From contig NZ_QXGJ01000004.1 of assembly GCF_003952005.1 (NCBI RefSeq), forward strand, positions 1 to 64,000: a stretch of DNA of 64,000 nt. Direction: 5' to 3'. The translations under genes were made by a program, and so were the position numbers. Below, in pieces: positions 55,210 to 63,057 of this stretch. The DNA comes from Bifidobacterium callimiconis. Its GTDB lineage: Bacteria; Actinomycetota; Actinomycetes; Actinomycetales; Bifidobacteriaceae. Each line of letters opens with the position of its first letter. Within the stretch, counting starts at the first letter, position 1. The notes under the pieces were generated by a model, which was given only the letters and a program-made list of their open reading frames with translations, was not told where the DNA came from and made no database searches.

Positions 55210-55401
55210 CTGCGGGTCTGTCCGAAATCTCATACAAACCCGCAGCGAACGTATCTCCTCACTGCGGGTCCGTCATGCTTGTACGACAAACCCGCAGCGG
55301 AGCTTTGCGCTCACTGCAGGTTCGGCACGACCAAATGACAAACCCGCAGTGAACCGCTTCACCAGATGCGGGTTTGCAGCACGATCCATACGAACCCGCA
55401 G
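55210..55401. repeat. Periodic inverted-repeat array C (CTGCGGGT core)
   Basis: Eight cores alternate CTGCGGGT and ACCCGCAG, starting at 55210, 55238, 55262, 55290, 55314, 55342, 55366 and 55394. The steps are exactly 28, 24, 28, 24, 28, 24, 28. Two cores have one mismatch each (CTGCAGGT, ATGCGGGT). Intervening bases vary. It starts 37 bp after the AbiEi-like gene stop and ends 60 bp before rnhA. Confidence 0.93.
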
Positions 55402-55448
55402 CGAAGACGCACCAACCCCGCCAAAAAGTATGACACAGGACCGTCGGC

Positions 55449-55454
55449 TAAGGT
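55449..55454 (+). promoter_or_regulatory. Putative -10 box or weak ribosome site of rnhA
   Basis: TAAGGT ends seven bases before the ATG. It may act as a -10 of a leaderless transcript, or AAGGTGG may act as a ribosome site. Confidence 0.35.
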
Positions 55455-55461
55455 GGAACGC

Positions 55462-56694
55462 ATGACGATTACGGTTTCTACAGACGGCAGCGCGCTGGGC
55501 AATCCGAACGGACCGATGGGATGGGCGTGGGCTGATCACGAGGCGCACGCGGGCGGACGACCCGGCCATGAGCATGGCGGCGACTGTGATGCGGGCGGCG
55601 CCACGAACGGCACGAATCAGATCGGCGAACTATGTGCGGTGCTTGAGGTGCTGCGCGCGCATCCCGGTGACGAGCCACTGGTGATCGAAACGGATTCACA
55701 GTACGCGATCAACTGCTCCACCAAGTGGGTGCACGGTTGGAAGCGTAACGGTTGGAGGAACTCGCAGAAGAAGCCGGTGAAGAACGCGGCCGTGATCAAG
55801 GCGATCGACGTGGAGATTTCGAAGCGTCCTGGTTCGGTGAAGTTCGTGTGGGTGAAGGGTCACGCAGGCAACGCCGGCAACGAGAAGGTGGACGAGTTGG
55901 CGCGCACGTACGCGGAGGACTGCCGGTCCGGCGCGCGCGACGGCTACCTGCCCAAGGAGGGTTGGGAGTCACTGCTGGCGTCAGAGTATTCCAAGGGCAC
56001 GGATGTGCCGGCCGACGCGCAGATGCTCATGGACGGGCAGATCACGGCGGCGGAATATCATCTCGGTCACGGTGAGGATACCGGCGGTGTGACGGAGGGG
56101 GGTGCAACCGGTGCAATGACCGACGATCGCAGAAACGGGCACGGTGCGGATTCGCTGGCACAGCGTCTCGCTGGCAGGGAGGGTGTACCGGAACTGGCTG
56201 ATTTTTCGTCGGATTCGTCGACATCTGCACCGGGTTCGATCACAAAGTCGGCTGGTTCGACGAACGCCAATACGAGTAGCGGACCACGAACCGGACGAAT
56301 CGGTGACACGGACGGTGGTACAAACCGTTTCGATGGCGCATCCACCAGCGCGAATCGGCGTGACAGCGACGGAAGTGGGAACGAAGGCAATGCCCACGCG
56401 GCACAGATGCAATCCGTCGCCACGTCGAATACGACCGCCCAGCAGGCGGCAACGTCGAGCACGATATCCGCCCGACAGACGGCACCGACCACCGATCAGA
56501 CGCCGCGCCGCGCGACCGGAACCGGCGGACTGCACGCGTCGGGCCGGGTGCGGATCACGCCGCCACCGTCGAGCAGTCCGTCGTTCTCCGGCGGCACGAT
56601 CACGATCAGCGGCACGATCACGTTCACCGGCATCGTGGACGCCGACGGCTACATGCAGCTCGACGGCGATGTGACGATCATGCCTCGCCGCTGA
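55462..56694 (+). CDS. rnhA: Ribonuclease HI with long low-complexity tail
   Basis: 410 residues. Residues 1-155 form an RNase H domain with the catalytic acids in VSTDGSALG (Asp8), IGELCAVLEVL (Glu), IETDSQYA (Asp) and EKVDELA (Asp); WVKGHAGNAGNEKVDELA is the family's C-terminal signature. It degrades RNA in RNA-DNA hybrids. The remaining 250 residues are Ser/Thr/Gly-rich, ending in a short repeated GTITISGTITFTG stretch, with no recognised domain; normal RNase HI ends near 155. It directly follows array C. Confidence 0.9.
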   Translation: MTITVSTDGSALGNPNGPMGWAWADHEAHAGGRPGHEHGGDCDAGGATNGTNQIGELCAVLEVLRAHPGDEPLVIETDSQYAINCSTKWVHGWKRNGWRNSQKKPVKNAAVIKAIDVEISKRPGSVKFVWVKGHAGNAGNEKVDELARTYAEDCRSGARDGYLPKEGWESLLASEYSKGTDVPADAQMLMDGQITAAEYHLGHGEDTGGVTEGGATGAMTDDRRNGHGADSLAQRLAGREGVPELADFSSDSSTSAPGSITKSAGSTNANTSSGPRTGRIGDTDGGTNRFDGASTSANRRDSDGSGNEGNAHAAQMQSVATSNTTAQQAATSSTISARQTAPTTDQTPRRATGTGGLHASGRVRITPPPSSSPSFSGGTITISGTITFTGIVDADGYMQLDGDVTIMPRR

Positions 56695-56908
56695 GCCGAT
56701 ATCCCTACCGCCGTCACCCCTATCAACCGCCAGCAACGCCATCACTCACCGCCAGCAACCACCACCGACCGTCGGCGACCGTCCGTCCGCACCACCCATA
56801 CCGTCCACGTCATCCCCCGAAATTCCACGCGGCCGCCTAGACTGGGCAGAGAACACATAGAACGTTCAAAACCGATCGCTCAGACGCACATATCGCGAAG
56901 GAGAAGAC
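56695..56908 (+). other. Upstream region of rpiA
   Basis: About 210 bp with short CCGCCAGCAAC direct repeats (56730-56760). A TAGACT box at 56838-56843 lies about 65 bases before the rpiA start. No gene is seen. Confidence 0.4.
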
Positions 56909-57607
56909 ATGGACAAGGCACAGCAGGACGCACTGAAGAAGGCGGCGGGCATCGAAGCCGCCAAGCTCGTTGAGGATGGCATGATCGCGGGTCTGGGCAC
57001 CGGTTCCACCGTGCGCTTCCTCGTTGACGAGCTCGGCCGCCGCGTGCAGGAGGAGGGCCTGAAGTTCACCGGCGTGACCACCTCCCGTCGTACGCAGGAG
57101 CAGGCCGAGAGCTACGGCATCAAGATCGTGGACGTGGACGATGTGGACCACATCGACGTGACGATCGACGGCGCCGACGAGGTGGACAAGAACTTCAACG
57201 GCATCAAGGGTGGCGGCGCCGCCCTGCTGTGGGAGAAGATCGTGGCCATCAACTCGAACAAGATCGTGTGGATCGTGGACGAGTCCAAGGTGGTCGACAC
57301 CATCGGCAAGTTCCCGCTGCCCGTCGAGGTGATCCCGTTCGGCGCCGGCCACGTGGTCAAGAAGTTCGAGGCCAAGGGCTACAAGCCGGTGCTGCGTCTC
57401 GACGCCGACGGCAAGGAAGTGCGCACCGATGAGAACAACTTCATCGTCGACCTGCACCTCGAGCGCATCGACCACCCGCAGGATCTGGCCGAGGACCTGA
57501 TCAACACCGTGGGCGTGGTGGAGCACGGCCTGTTCCTCAACATGGTCGACACCGTGATCGTCGGCGATCCGAACGGCCCGCGCGTGATGACCAACGGTAA
57601 CAAGTGA
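56909..57607 (+). CDS. rpiA: Ribose-5-phosphate isomerase A
   Basis: Interconverts ribose-5-phosphate and ribulose-5-phosphate, feeding nucleotide synthesis and the bifid shunt. The 232-residue product has [15 protein letters not shown], the catalytic-site [11 protein letters not shown] and [14 protein letters not shown], all diagnostic of RpiA. GAAGGAGAAG precedes the start. Codon use is strongly biased, as in highly expressed genes. It is convergent with the small ribosomal-protein gene and shares a terminator with it. Confidence 0.96.
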   Translation: MDKAQQDALKKAAGIEAAKLVEDGMIAGLGTGSTVRFLVDELGRRVQEEGLKFTGVTTSRRTQEQAESYGIKIVDVDDVDHIDVTIDGADEVDKNFNGIKGGGAALLWEKIVAINSNKIVWIVDESKVVDTIGKFPLPVEVIPFGAGHVVKKFEAKGYKPVLRLDADGKEVRTDENNFIVDLHLERIDHPQDLAEDLINTVGVVEHGLFLNMVDTVIVGDPNGPRVMTNGNK

Positions 57608-57696
57608 TCAAGTGATCCACTGATCAAGCGATCACACGGCGGTCGGTCGATGACCGGCTGACCGCCGAACCGCGAATCACAGCGAATCACATACAC

Positions 57697-57737
57697 GAAA
57701 GCCCCAGACCACAACCAGGTGGTCCGGGGCTTTCCCA
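57697..57737. terminator. Bidirectional terminator between rpiA and bS22-type gene
   Basis: AAAGCCCCAGACCAC pairs with GTGGTCCGGGGCTTT around AACCAG. It can stop transcription from both convergent genes. Confidence 0.85.
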
Positions 57738-57769
57738 TGCTGTTCAGCTGCTCGCAACGGAGCGCAACA

Positions 57770-57859
57770 CTACTTGCGCTGGTGACGAGTCTTACGCAGC
57801 AGCTTGCGGTGCTTCTTCTTGCTCATCCGCTTGCGGCGCTTCTTGATGACGGAACCCAT
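57770..57859 (-). CDS. Small basic ribosomal protein bS22 (AURKAIP1/COX24 domain)
   Basis: 29 codons encoding [19 protein letters not shown] and a further ten residues ([10 protein letters not shown]). Almost half the residues are Lys or Arg. This matches the tiny actinobacterial ribosomal protein described in mycobacteria as bS22, with the AURKAIP1/COX24 domain. GGAGG six bases before the ATG marks the start. It is a monocistronic gene convergent with rpiA, and short enough to be missed by gene finders. Confidence 0.93.
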   Translation of the reverse strand: MGSVIKKRRKRMSKKKHRKLLRKTRHQRK

Positions 57860-57999
57860 CTGAAGCCTCCATTCTATAGGTATCGAAAAGATTGCAACTT
57901 GCCCAATAGTACTACGGCTTTCGGACGAACACCACGGAACTCCCACACTTCACCGCAAAACAACGGCAAAACGTTGGAAAACCGCGGTTCCAAGCGGCA

Positions 58000-58608
58000 T
58001 TACAGCGGGAACTGCTGGTAGAACGACAGCACCGCGTCCTTCGGGCCGGTCACCTGGAACACCGCCGTATCGTTCTGCCACACGGCCACGGCCTGCTTCT
58101 TGTCCGATGCGTCGGTCTTCACCACGTACGTGCCGGTGTTCGCGCCCGACACCTTCACGTTGCCCTGCGCCAGAGTGTCACCGGTCAGCGCGCCGGCCAC
58201 CGCATCGTACTGCGTTTTGGCAGCGTTCGCGTCGGACCACTGTCCGACCAGCACGGTCAGATCCTTTGCCGTGTCACCGGTGGAATACGTGACCTTGTAT
58301 TCCTCCACCGGATTGGCGGATGCCCAATCCTGCGCGGCTTCGGCACCGGTGCGGGCGTAGTTGGTCACGGAGTCGGGAGCGGCCTTGAGCAGGTCGGTGG
58401 CGTCGGTCGGCAGCGCGCTCGCCTTGATCGTGGGCGTAGCGGCCGCGGACTGGGTCTGCGAGGCCTGATTGGAACCATCCTGATTCTTCATCGCCCATCC
58501 CGGCCAGATGAAGGCGCTGGCCAGCGCCAGCAGCACGACCACCGCCGCAATGACAACGACAACAAGACGACGACGGGAGGAAGTGGAATTGTTATTCGGA
58601 TTAGGCAT
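58000..58608 (-). CDS. Membrane-anchored extracytoplasmic protein of unknown function
   Basis: 202 residues. An Asn/Ser/Arg-rich cytoplasmic head, one membrane helix (about 15-36) and a linker are followed by a compact extracellular domain (about 60-202) with alternating beta and alpha character (VEEYKVTYSTG, VLVGQWSDANAAKTQYDAV). No family recognised. Type II topology is likely. GAGAAT and CGCCGT precede the ATG, which fits a leaderless or SD-less start. It is divergent from radA over a region with a GATCAC palindrome. Confidence 0.7.
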   Translation of the reverse strand: MPNPNNNSTSSRRRLVVVVIAAVVVLLALASAFIWPGWAMKNQDGSNQASQTQSAAATPTIKASALPTDATDLLKAAPDSVTNYARTGAEAAQDWASANPVEEYKVTYSTGDTAKDLTVLVGQWSDANAAKTQYDAVAGALTGDTLAQGNVKVSGANTGTYVVKTDASDKKQAVAVWQNDTAVFQVTGPKDAVLSFYQQFPL

Positions 58609-58665
58609 ACGGCGATTCTCTCACGGCGTTAGGACGCTCATCGCCGCGGGTTCCGCCCGTTTTTC

Positions 58666-58732
58666 TTGGTGCGATCACACCAGGGAAACGGACGAACCAC
58701 GCGGACGCAGCCACACCGTAGCGTGATCGTGC
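58666..58732. repeat. GGTGCGATCACACC palindrome pair
   Basis: A near-palindrome GGTGCGATCACACC (58668-58681), related to the elements at 20562 and 34035, and a second GATC-centred site AGCGTGATCGTGCC whose centre is exactly 52 bp further on. It lies between two divergent genes. Confidence 0.5.
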
Positions 58733-58764
58733 CAAAAGACATGCGTAATGTCAGACAACGCCAA

Positions 58765-58770
58765 TAGCGT
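58765..58770 (+). promoter_or_regulatory. Putative -10 box of leaderless radA
   Basis: TAGCGT ends seven bases before the ATG at 58778, favouring this start over the ATG at 58748. Confidence 0.45.
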
Positions 58771-58777
58771 GGATGAC

Positions 58778-60403
58778 ATGGCGAAATCCTCAACTCAGTA
58801 CCTGTGCTCGGAATGCGGTTGGAGCGGCGGCAAGTGGTTCGGCCGATGCCCGGAATGCGGTCAGTGGGGCACCGTCGAGGAGTTCCACGAGGCACGACCG
58901 AGTTCGCGCACGCGCGCGGCGAAGATCACGGTGACGGAAACCGGCACGGCCGTTAGAGGCGGCGCACGCGGCAGTATGACGAACGATGGCCCGAGCGGCG
59001 GCACTGGCGGCGGCATCGGTACGGTCCGCACGTCGCGCACGGCCGCCGTGCACGTGCCGGACAGCCTGATCACGCCGATCACCGATGTGGACGATCACGA
59101 CGTGGACCGCATCGGCACCGGATTCGAAGAGTTCGACCGCGTACTCGGCGGCGGCATTGTGCCTGGATCGGTGGTGCTGGTGGCCGGCGAGCCGGGCATC
59201 GGCAAGTCCACGCTGCTGCTGGAGACCGCGGGACGCGTGGCGGCGGGCATCGGCGGCGAGAGTGGAAATGGGAACAACTCAGAACGGACCACCAGCGGAA
59301 GCGCCAGCAACACCAGCAACACCGACAACTCAGGCACCGCCGATCTCATCGATCTCACCGGCAAGGTCCTCTACGTCTCCGGCGAGGAATCCACCGCCCA
59401 GGTGCGCATGCGTGCCGGACGCATCGGCGCGGTGAACGAGAATCTGCTGCTGTCGTCCACCACCGATCTGGCCACCGTGCTCGGTCTGCTCGAACAAGTC
59501 AATCCGCGGCTCGCCATCGTGGATTCGGCGCAGACCATCACCTCGCAGGATGTCGACGGCATCGCCGGCGGTTCCACGCAGGTGCGCGAGGTGGCGAGCG
59601 CGCTCATCGACGTGGCGAAAAGCCGCGGCATTCCCGTGCTGCTCGTGGGTCATGTGACCAAGGACGGTTCGATCGCCGGTCCGCGTACGCTCGAGCATCT
59701 GGTGGATGTGGTCTGCCAGTTCGAGGGCGATCCGCAGACGGCGCTGCGCATGCTGCGTGCTGTGAAGAACCGTTTCGGCCCGACCGACGAGGTCGGCTGC
59801 TTCGATATGAGCGGCGAAGGCATCGACGAGGTGACCAATCCGGGCGCGCTGTTCCTGTCTGACGCTGGTGATTCGGATGCTCCCGGCGGCACCGAGGGCA
59901 CGTGCGTCACGTTCACCGTGGACGGGCACCGCAGTCTGCCGATCGAGGTGCAGGCGCTGGTCACGAATTCCGTGCTGCCGACGCCGCGTCGAGCCACGAA
60001 CGGCATCGATTCCAACCGTCTGGCCATGCTTGTGGCCGTACTGTACCGGCATGGCAAGGTGCCGCTGCTGACGAACGATCTGTATATTTCCACGATCGCC
60101 GGCGGTCTGGCGAAGGAGCCGTCGTGCGATCTGGCGGTGGCGGCTGCGTTGGCGAGCGCCGCGTTCCATGCGCCGATTCCGCGTGATTGGGCGGCGATCG
60201 GCGAGATTTCGTTGACCGGTCAGGTGCGCCCGGTGCCTCGATTGGAGTATCGACTGCGTGAGGCGGCACGACTCGGATTCACGCATGTGGTGGTGCCGAA
60301 GCGTCGCCGCGGCGCCAAGCCAATCTCCGTGCCCGGCATCACCGTGATCGAGGTCGATTCTCTCCCCCGCGCCCTACGTGCCCTAGGCGTCGAACGCAAA
60401 TAA
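58778..60403 (+). CDS. radA: DNA repair ATPase RadA
   Basis: Branch-migration ATPase in recombination. The 541-residue product begins MAKSSTQYLCSECG. It has a four-Cys zinc finger (CSECG...CPECG, about 10-27), Walker A GEPGIGKST, the RadA-specific KNRFGPTDEVG motif and a C-terminal Lon-protease-like domain. An insertion of about 35 residues, rich in Gly/Ser/Asn/Thr (near residues 160-190), follows the Walker A helix and is unusual. The start at 58778 is preferred over 58748 because RadA normally begins MAK and a TAGCGT box precedes it. Confidence 0.94.
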   Translation: MAKSSTQYLCSECGWSGGKWFGRCPECGQWGTVEEFHEARPSSRTRAAKITVTETGTAVRGGARGSMTNDGPSGGTGGGIGTVRTSRTAAVHVPDSLITPITDVDDHDVDRIGTGFEEFDRVLGGGIVPGSVVLVAGEPGIGKSTLLLETAGRVAAGIGGESGNGNNSERTTSGSASNTSNTDNSGTADLIDLTGKVLYVSGEESTAQVRMRAGRIGAVNENLLLSSTTDLATVLGLLEQVNPRLAIVDSAQTITSQDVDGIAGGSTQVREVASALIDVAKSRGIPVLLVGHVTKDGSIAGPRTLEHLVDVVCQFEGDPQTALRMLRAVKNRFGPTDEVGCFDMSGEGIDEVTNPGALFLSDAGDSDAPGGTEGTCVTFTVDGHRSLPIEVQALVTNSVLPTPRRATNGIDSNRLAMLVAVLYRHGKVPLLTNDLYISTIAGGLAKEPSCDLAVAAALASAAFHAPIPRDWAAIGEISLTGQVRPVPRLEYRLREAARLGFTHVVVPKRRRGAKPISVPGITVIEVDSLPRALRALGVERK

Positions 60404-60418
60404 CGCTTGTCTCAATCC

Positions 60419-60600
60419 TTCCCTTGGGGGCACCCGGCAGCATCCCCATATCCCCTTCCTTCTCCTCGAAGGGAAGGTGACGGTCTAGTGCAACGTATTC
60501 GTTTGGCTCTGCATATCCTTCCCCTCGAGGGGAAGGTGGCACGCGCCAGCGTGACGGATGAGGTGCTCGACCGCCAACGTCCTGCACCTTCCACCCCACC
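60419..60600. repeat. CCTTCCCCTC hairpin repeats
   Basis: Two related hairpins, CCTTC(TC)CTCGAAGGGAAGG and CCTTCCCCTCGAGGGGAAGG, separated by about 60 bp, with GCGCCAGCGTGACGG-type sequence nearby. They resemble a shortened variant of the CTCCC repeat family. They lie between convergent radA and the anchored secreted-protein gene. No gene is seen. Confidence 0.65.
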
Positions 60601-60621
60601 GTCACGCACCCCCTGCGCGTT

Positions 60622-61413
60622 TTACTGCACCGTGATCGTCACCGGCGAGGACTTGATCTTCGGATGATCCTTCACCGACAGCATCGCCACATACGTGCCG
60701 GCGTCCACCTTCGACCGCGCGCTCTCGGCCTGGCATTCGCTGCCCGTGCTGGTCGTGTTCCACGCGATCGTCTGCGAATCCTTGTCGGATCCGGTCATGA
60801 GCAGCTGGCGCGATTCCGCCGGGCAGGAATCCGAACGCCATACGGTGTTATCCCCCGACGTGATCGTGAGAATGCGCGACGCATTCGATCCATCGATCAC
60901 ACAGTCGCGCTTGCTGTCATGTTTGATCACAACCTTGAAGGTGACCTTGCCGCCCTGCGCCACCGTGGTCGTGTCGGCCGTCAGATCCAATGACACATCG
61001 GACGCCGTACAGCTGGGAATACTCGGATTCTTCGACTTGGTCGAACTGGCGGAGGCGCTCGCCTTGGCGGATTTCGACGCCGACGCGCTCGACTTGGATG
61101 ACGCAGATTTGCTCGACGTGCCTGACGACTTGGAGGATGCCTTGGCCGATGCGTTTGACGACGTATTAGCCGGTGCGCTCGCACTCTGCGACGACGATGC
61201 CGACGCACCACTTACGGCCTGCACGCCACGGACCACGCCATACACCAGCCCGCACAGCGCCGCGATCACCGCCAGCAGGACGATCACCGCCACGATACGA
61301 CGGCGACGGTAGATTTGCTGCTGTTTCTTGCTGATCTTGCGCACCGGTTTCCGAGCCGGTTTTCTGGTGAATTTCTGCGAGGATCCGTTCGACGTGTTCT
61401 TCCGCTGTGCCAT
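60622..61413 (-). CDS. Membrane-anchored secreted protein with Ser/Ala/Lys-rich linker
   Basis: 263 residues. A Lys/Arg-rich cytoplasmic head of about 40 residues, one membrane helix (about 41-65), and a repetitive Ser/Ala/Lys linker (about 70-125) precede an extracellular Ig-like domain (about 130-263). That domain contains four Cys, the first in IPSCTASDVSLDL, and ends in KSSPVTITVQ; it resembles bacterial beta-sandwich domains. No function known. The ATG at 61413 follows a TACACT box by eight bases (leaderless). Confidence 0.72.
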   Translation of the reverse strand: MAQRKNTSNGSSQKFTRKPARKPVRKISKKQQQIYRRRRIVAVIVLLAVIAALCGLVYGVVRGVQAVSGASASSSQSASAPANTSSNASAKASSKSSGTSSKSASSKSSASASKSAKASASASSTKSKNPSIPSCTASDVSLDLTADTTTVAQGGKVTFKVVIKHDSKRDCVIDGSNASRILTITSGDNTVWRSDSCPAESRQLLMTGSDKDSQTIAWNTTSTGSECQAESARSKVDAGTYVAMLSVKDHPKIKSSPVTITVQ

Positions 61414-61421
61414 AGCTATCG

Positions 61422-61427
61422 AGTGTA
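61422..61427 (-). promoter_or_regulatory. Putative -10 box of the anchored secreted-protein gene
   Basis: TACACT on the minus strand ends eight bases before the ATG. Confidence 0.45.
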
Positions 61428-61459
61428 ATCGGACCCATTCCACCCTATTTTTCCAGGAA

Positions 61460-61650
61460 GCTCAACCCCCTCCGGCTCCCCTCCTTGTCACCTTCAACAG
61501 CTACCCGCATACAATTCCCGCAAAGGACTCGGAACTTGCGGCTCCCCTCCCCAGACCACATACCGTGCAATTCGGCAATACGCTCAATCCCCTCCGGCTC
61601 CCCTCCCCACCGGAGGGGAGCTGTCCGCGAACGCGGACTGAGGGGAGGCG
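61460..61650. repeat. CTCCC hairpin repeat with partial copies
   Basis: A full copy (about 61590-61648) reads, on the minus strand, CCCCTCA, inner stem GTCCGCG-TTC-CGCGGAC, AGCTCCCCTCCGG. Two partial copies of CCCCTCCGGCTCCCCTCC occur at about 61467 and 61589. They fill the gap between mutY and the secreted-protein gene. No gene is seen. Confidence 0.75.
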
Positions 61651-61716
61651 CTTCTCATTCATTCAGCCAGCCAGAGTTCCCATACTGTCCAAGCATCTTC
61701 TCCCAGCCATGTAACC

Positions 61717-62634
61717 TCACCGCGGCAACCGCAACGCCCCACCCGGCAGCATCTCGATCAACCCGTCCTCATCCAGCGAGGCAATGCACGCATCCAGCTG
61801 CACATGATCTGCCCACAACCGCTCGATCCGCTCACGCGAGACCACGCCATCGCCCGTCGCCTCGCGCAATGCGCCAAGCACAATACCCCGCACCTGACGA
61901 TCCGTTCCTTGGAACCGCTGACGCGGTCTGGTCCGCTTCTCCCCCAGTCCCTGCAGCCCGGCCTTGAGAAATGCACAGTCCTCCGCCACCGGACACGATT
62001 CACATGACGGCTTCTTCGCCGTGCACACCACCGCGCCGAGTTCCATCACCGACTGGTTCCATGTCACCGATTCGGTGACGTCGTTCGGCAGCACATCAGC
62101 GGCAAGATCACGCTCGGCACGACTCGCCGCACCGCCACGCGACTCCTCGCCGAGGAACACGCGCGACAACACGCGGCGGATATTCGTGTCGATCACCGGT
62201 ACGCGCCGACCGAACGCGAAGCTGCTTACCGCGCTCGCCGTGTAGTCGCCCACGCCGGGCAGCTCGAGCAACCGGTCATAATCATCGGGAAGCCGATCGC
62301 CATACTGCTCCGCCACCACGCGGGCGCATTCCTGCAACCGCAACGCGCGGCGCGGATAGCCGAGTCGTCCCCATGCGGTGATTACCTCGGCCGTGGACGC
62401 TTTGGCCAGCGCGGCGGCATCCGGCCATGACGCCATCCACGCGGTCCAGTACGGCACCACGCGGCTCATCTGCGTCTGTTGACTCATCACCTCGGATACA
62501 AGCACACCCCACGGCGTCGTTCTGCCGAACCGCCACGGCAGGTCGCGCGCGTTCGCCTCCCACCATGCGGCCAGCTTCAACCGAACCCGGTTGCGCTGCC
62601 GGGTCATTTCATCGCTCTGTCGCTCATCCGTCAT
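61717..62634 (-). CDS. mutY: A/G-specific adenine glycosylase
   Basis: Removes adenine mispaired with 8-oxoguanine. The 305-residue product has the catalytic Glu segment SEVMSQQTQMSRV, the helix-hairpin-helix ELPGVGDYTASAVSSFA, the catalytic Asp in VPVIDTNIRRVLSR, and a 4Fe-4S Cys cluster C-x6-C-x2-C-x5-C (CTAKKPSCESCPVAEDC). The C-terminal domain is shorter than in E. coli MutY and lacks an obvious NUDIX-like part, as in some actinobacteria. The start is the ATG at 62634; a TTG at 62664 is possible. Confidence 0.94.
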   Translation of the reverse strand: MTDERQSDEMTRQRNRVRLKLAAWWEANARDLPWRFGRTTPWGVLVSEVMSQQTQMSRVVPYWTAWMASWPDAAALAKASTAEVITAWGRLGYPRRALRLQECARVVAEQYGDRLPDDYDRLLELPGVGDYTASAVSSFAFGRRVPVIDTNIRRVLSRVFLGEESRGGAASRAERDLAADVLPNDVTESVTWNQSVMELGAVVCTAKKPSCESCPVAEDCAFLKAGLQGLGEKRTRPRQRFQGTDRQVRGIVLGALREATGDGVVSRERIERLWADHVQLDACIASLDEDGLIEMLPGGALRLPR

Positions 62635-62707
62635 CCCTGCACCATCTTTCCTTTTCCGCTCCAACAGTCCCTATACGCATCTCTTGCACGACCATGTTCG
62701 CCGTAAT

Positions 62708-62818
62708 TCGCGAGTTTTGTGGCTTTCAATCAAGCAACCATGCCAAAATCCCCAAGATTCCGCAAATTTTCCACCGACTTTCTCCCTGTGCTCAATACGA
62801 AAACCACAAAACTCGCAT
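62708..62818. repeat. Long-spaced inverted repeat upstream of trmL
   Basis: GCGAGTTTTGTGG (62710-62722) and its exact complement CCACAAAACTCGC (62804-62816), extended by a CTTTC/GAAAA match, around an 81-base AT-rich interior. It is in the divergent gap between mutY and trmL. No gene is seen. Confidence 0.7.
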
Positions 62819-62879
62819 CCTCATGCACAAGAAACCGCATGTTCGAGAAAAACATCAGGCTCCCATCCCCTTGCACACC

Positions 62880-62935
62880 TAGGCTCCCCTCCCTGAGGGG
62901 AGCTGTCCGCGAACGCGGACTGAGGGGAGCGCGCC
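62880..62935. repeat. CTCCC hairpin repeat copy
   Basis: GGCTCCCCTCCCTGAGGGGAGC, inner stem GTCCGCG-AAC-GCGGAC (with an internal bulge), TGAGGGGAG. Same family and orientation as the copy at 61590-61648. Confidence 0.8.
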
Positions 62936-63057
62936 AGAAACAATGCCATTCACCCGCCAATACCTCACCACCCGATACGTATACTCACCCCACCCATCAC
63001 CCGCACATCCCCCGCCCCAACTGTCGCTTGCCGTTCTTATTCTTGACGATTGTGAAT

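Noticed and set aside
53766..55401. CRISPR array
   Set aside because: Cores are only 8-13 bp, alternate in orientation, and have spacers of 16 and 20 bases; no cas genes are present. The period fits no CRISPR type.
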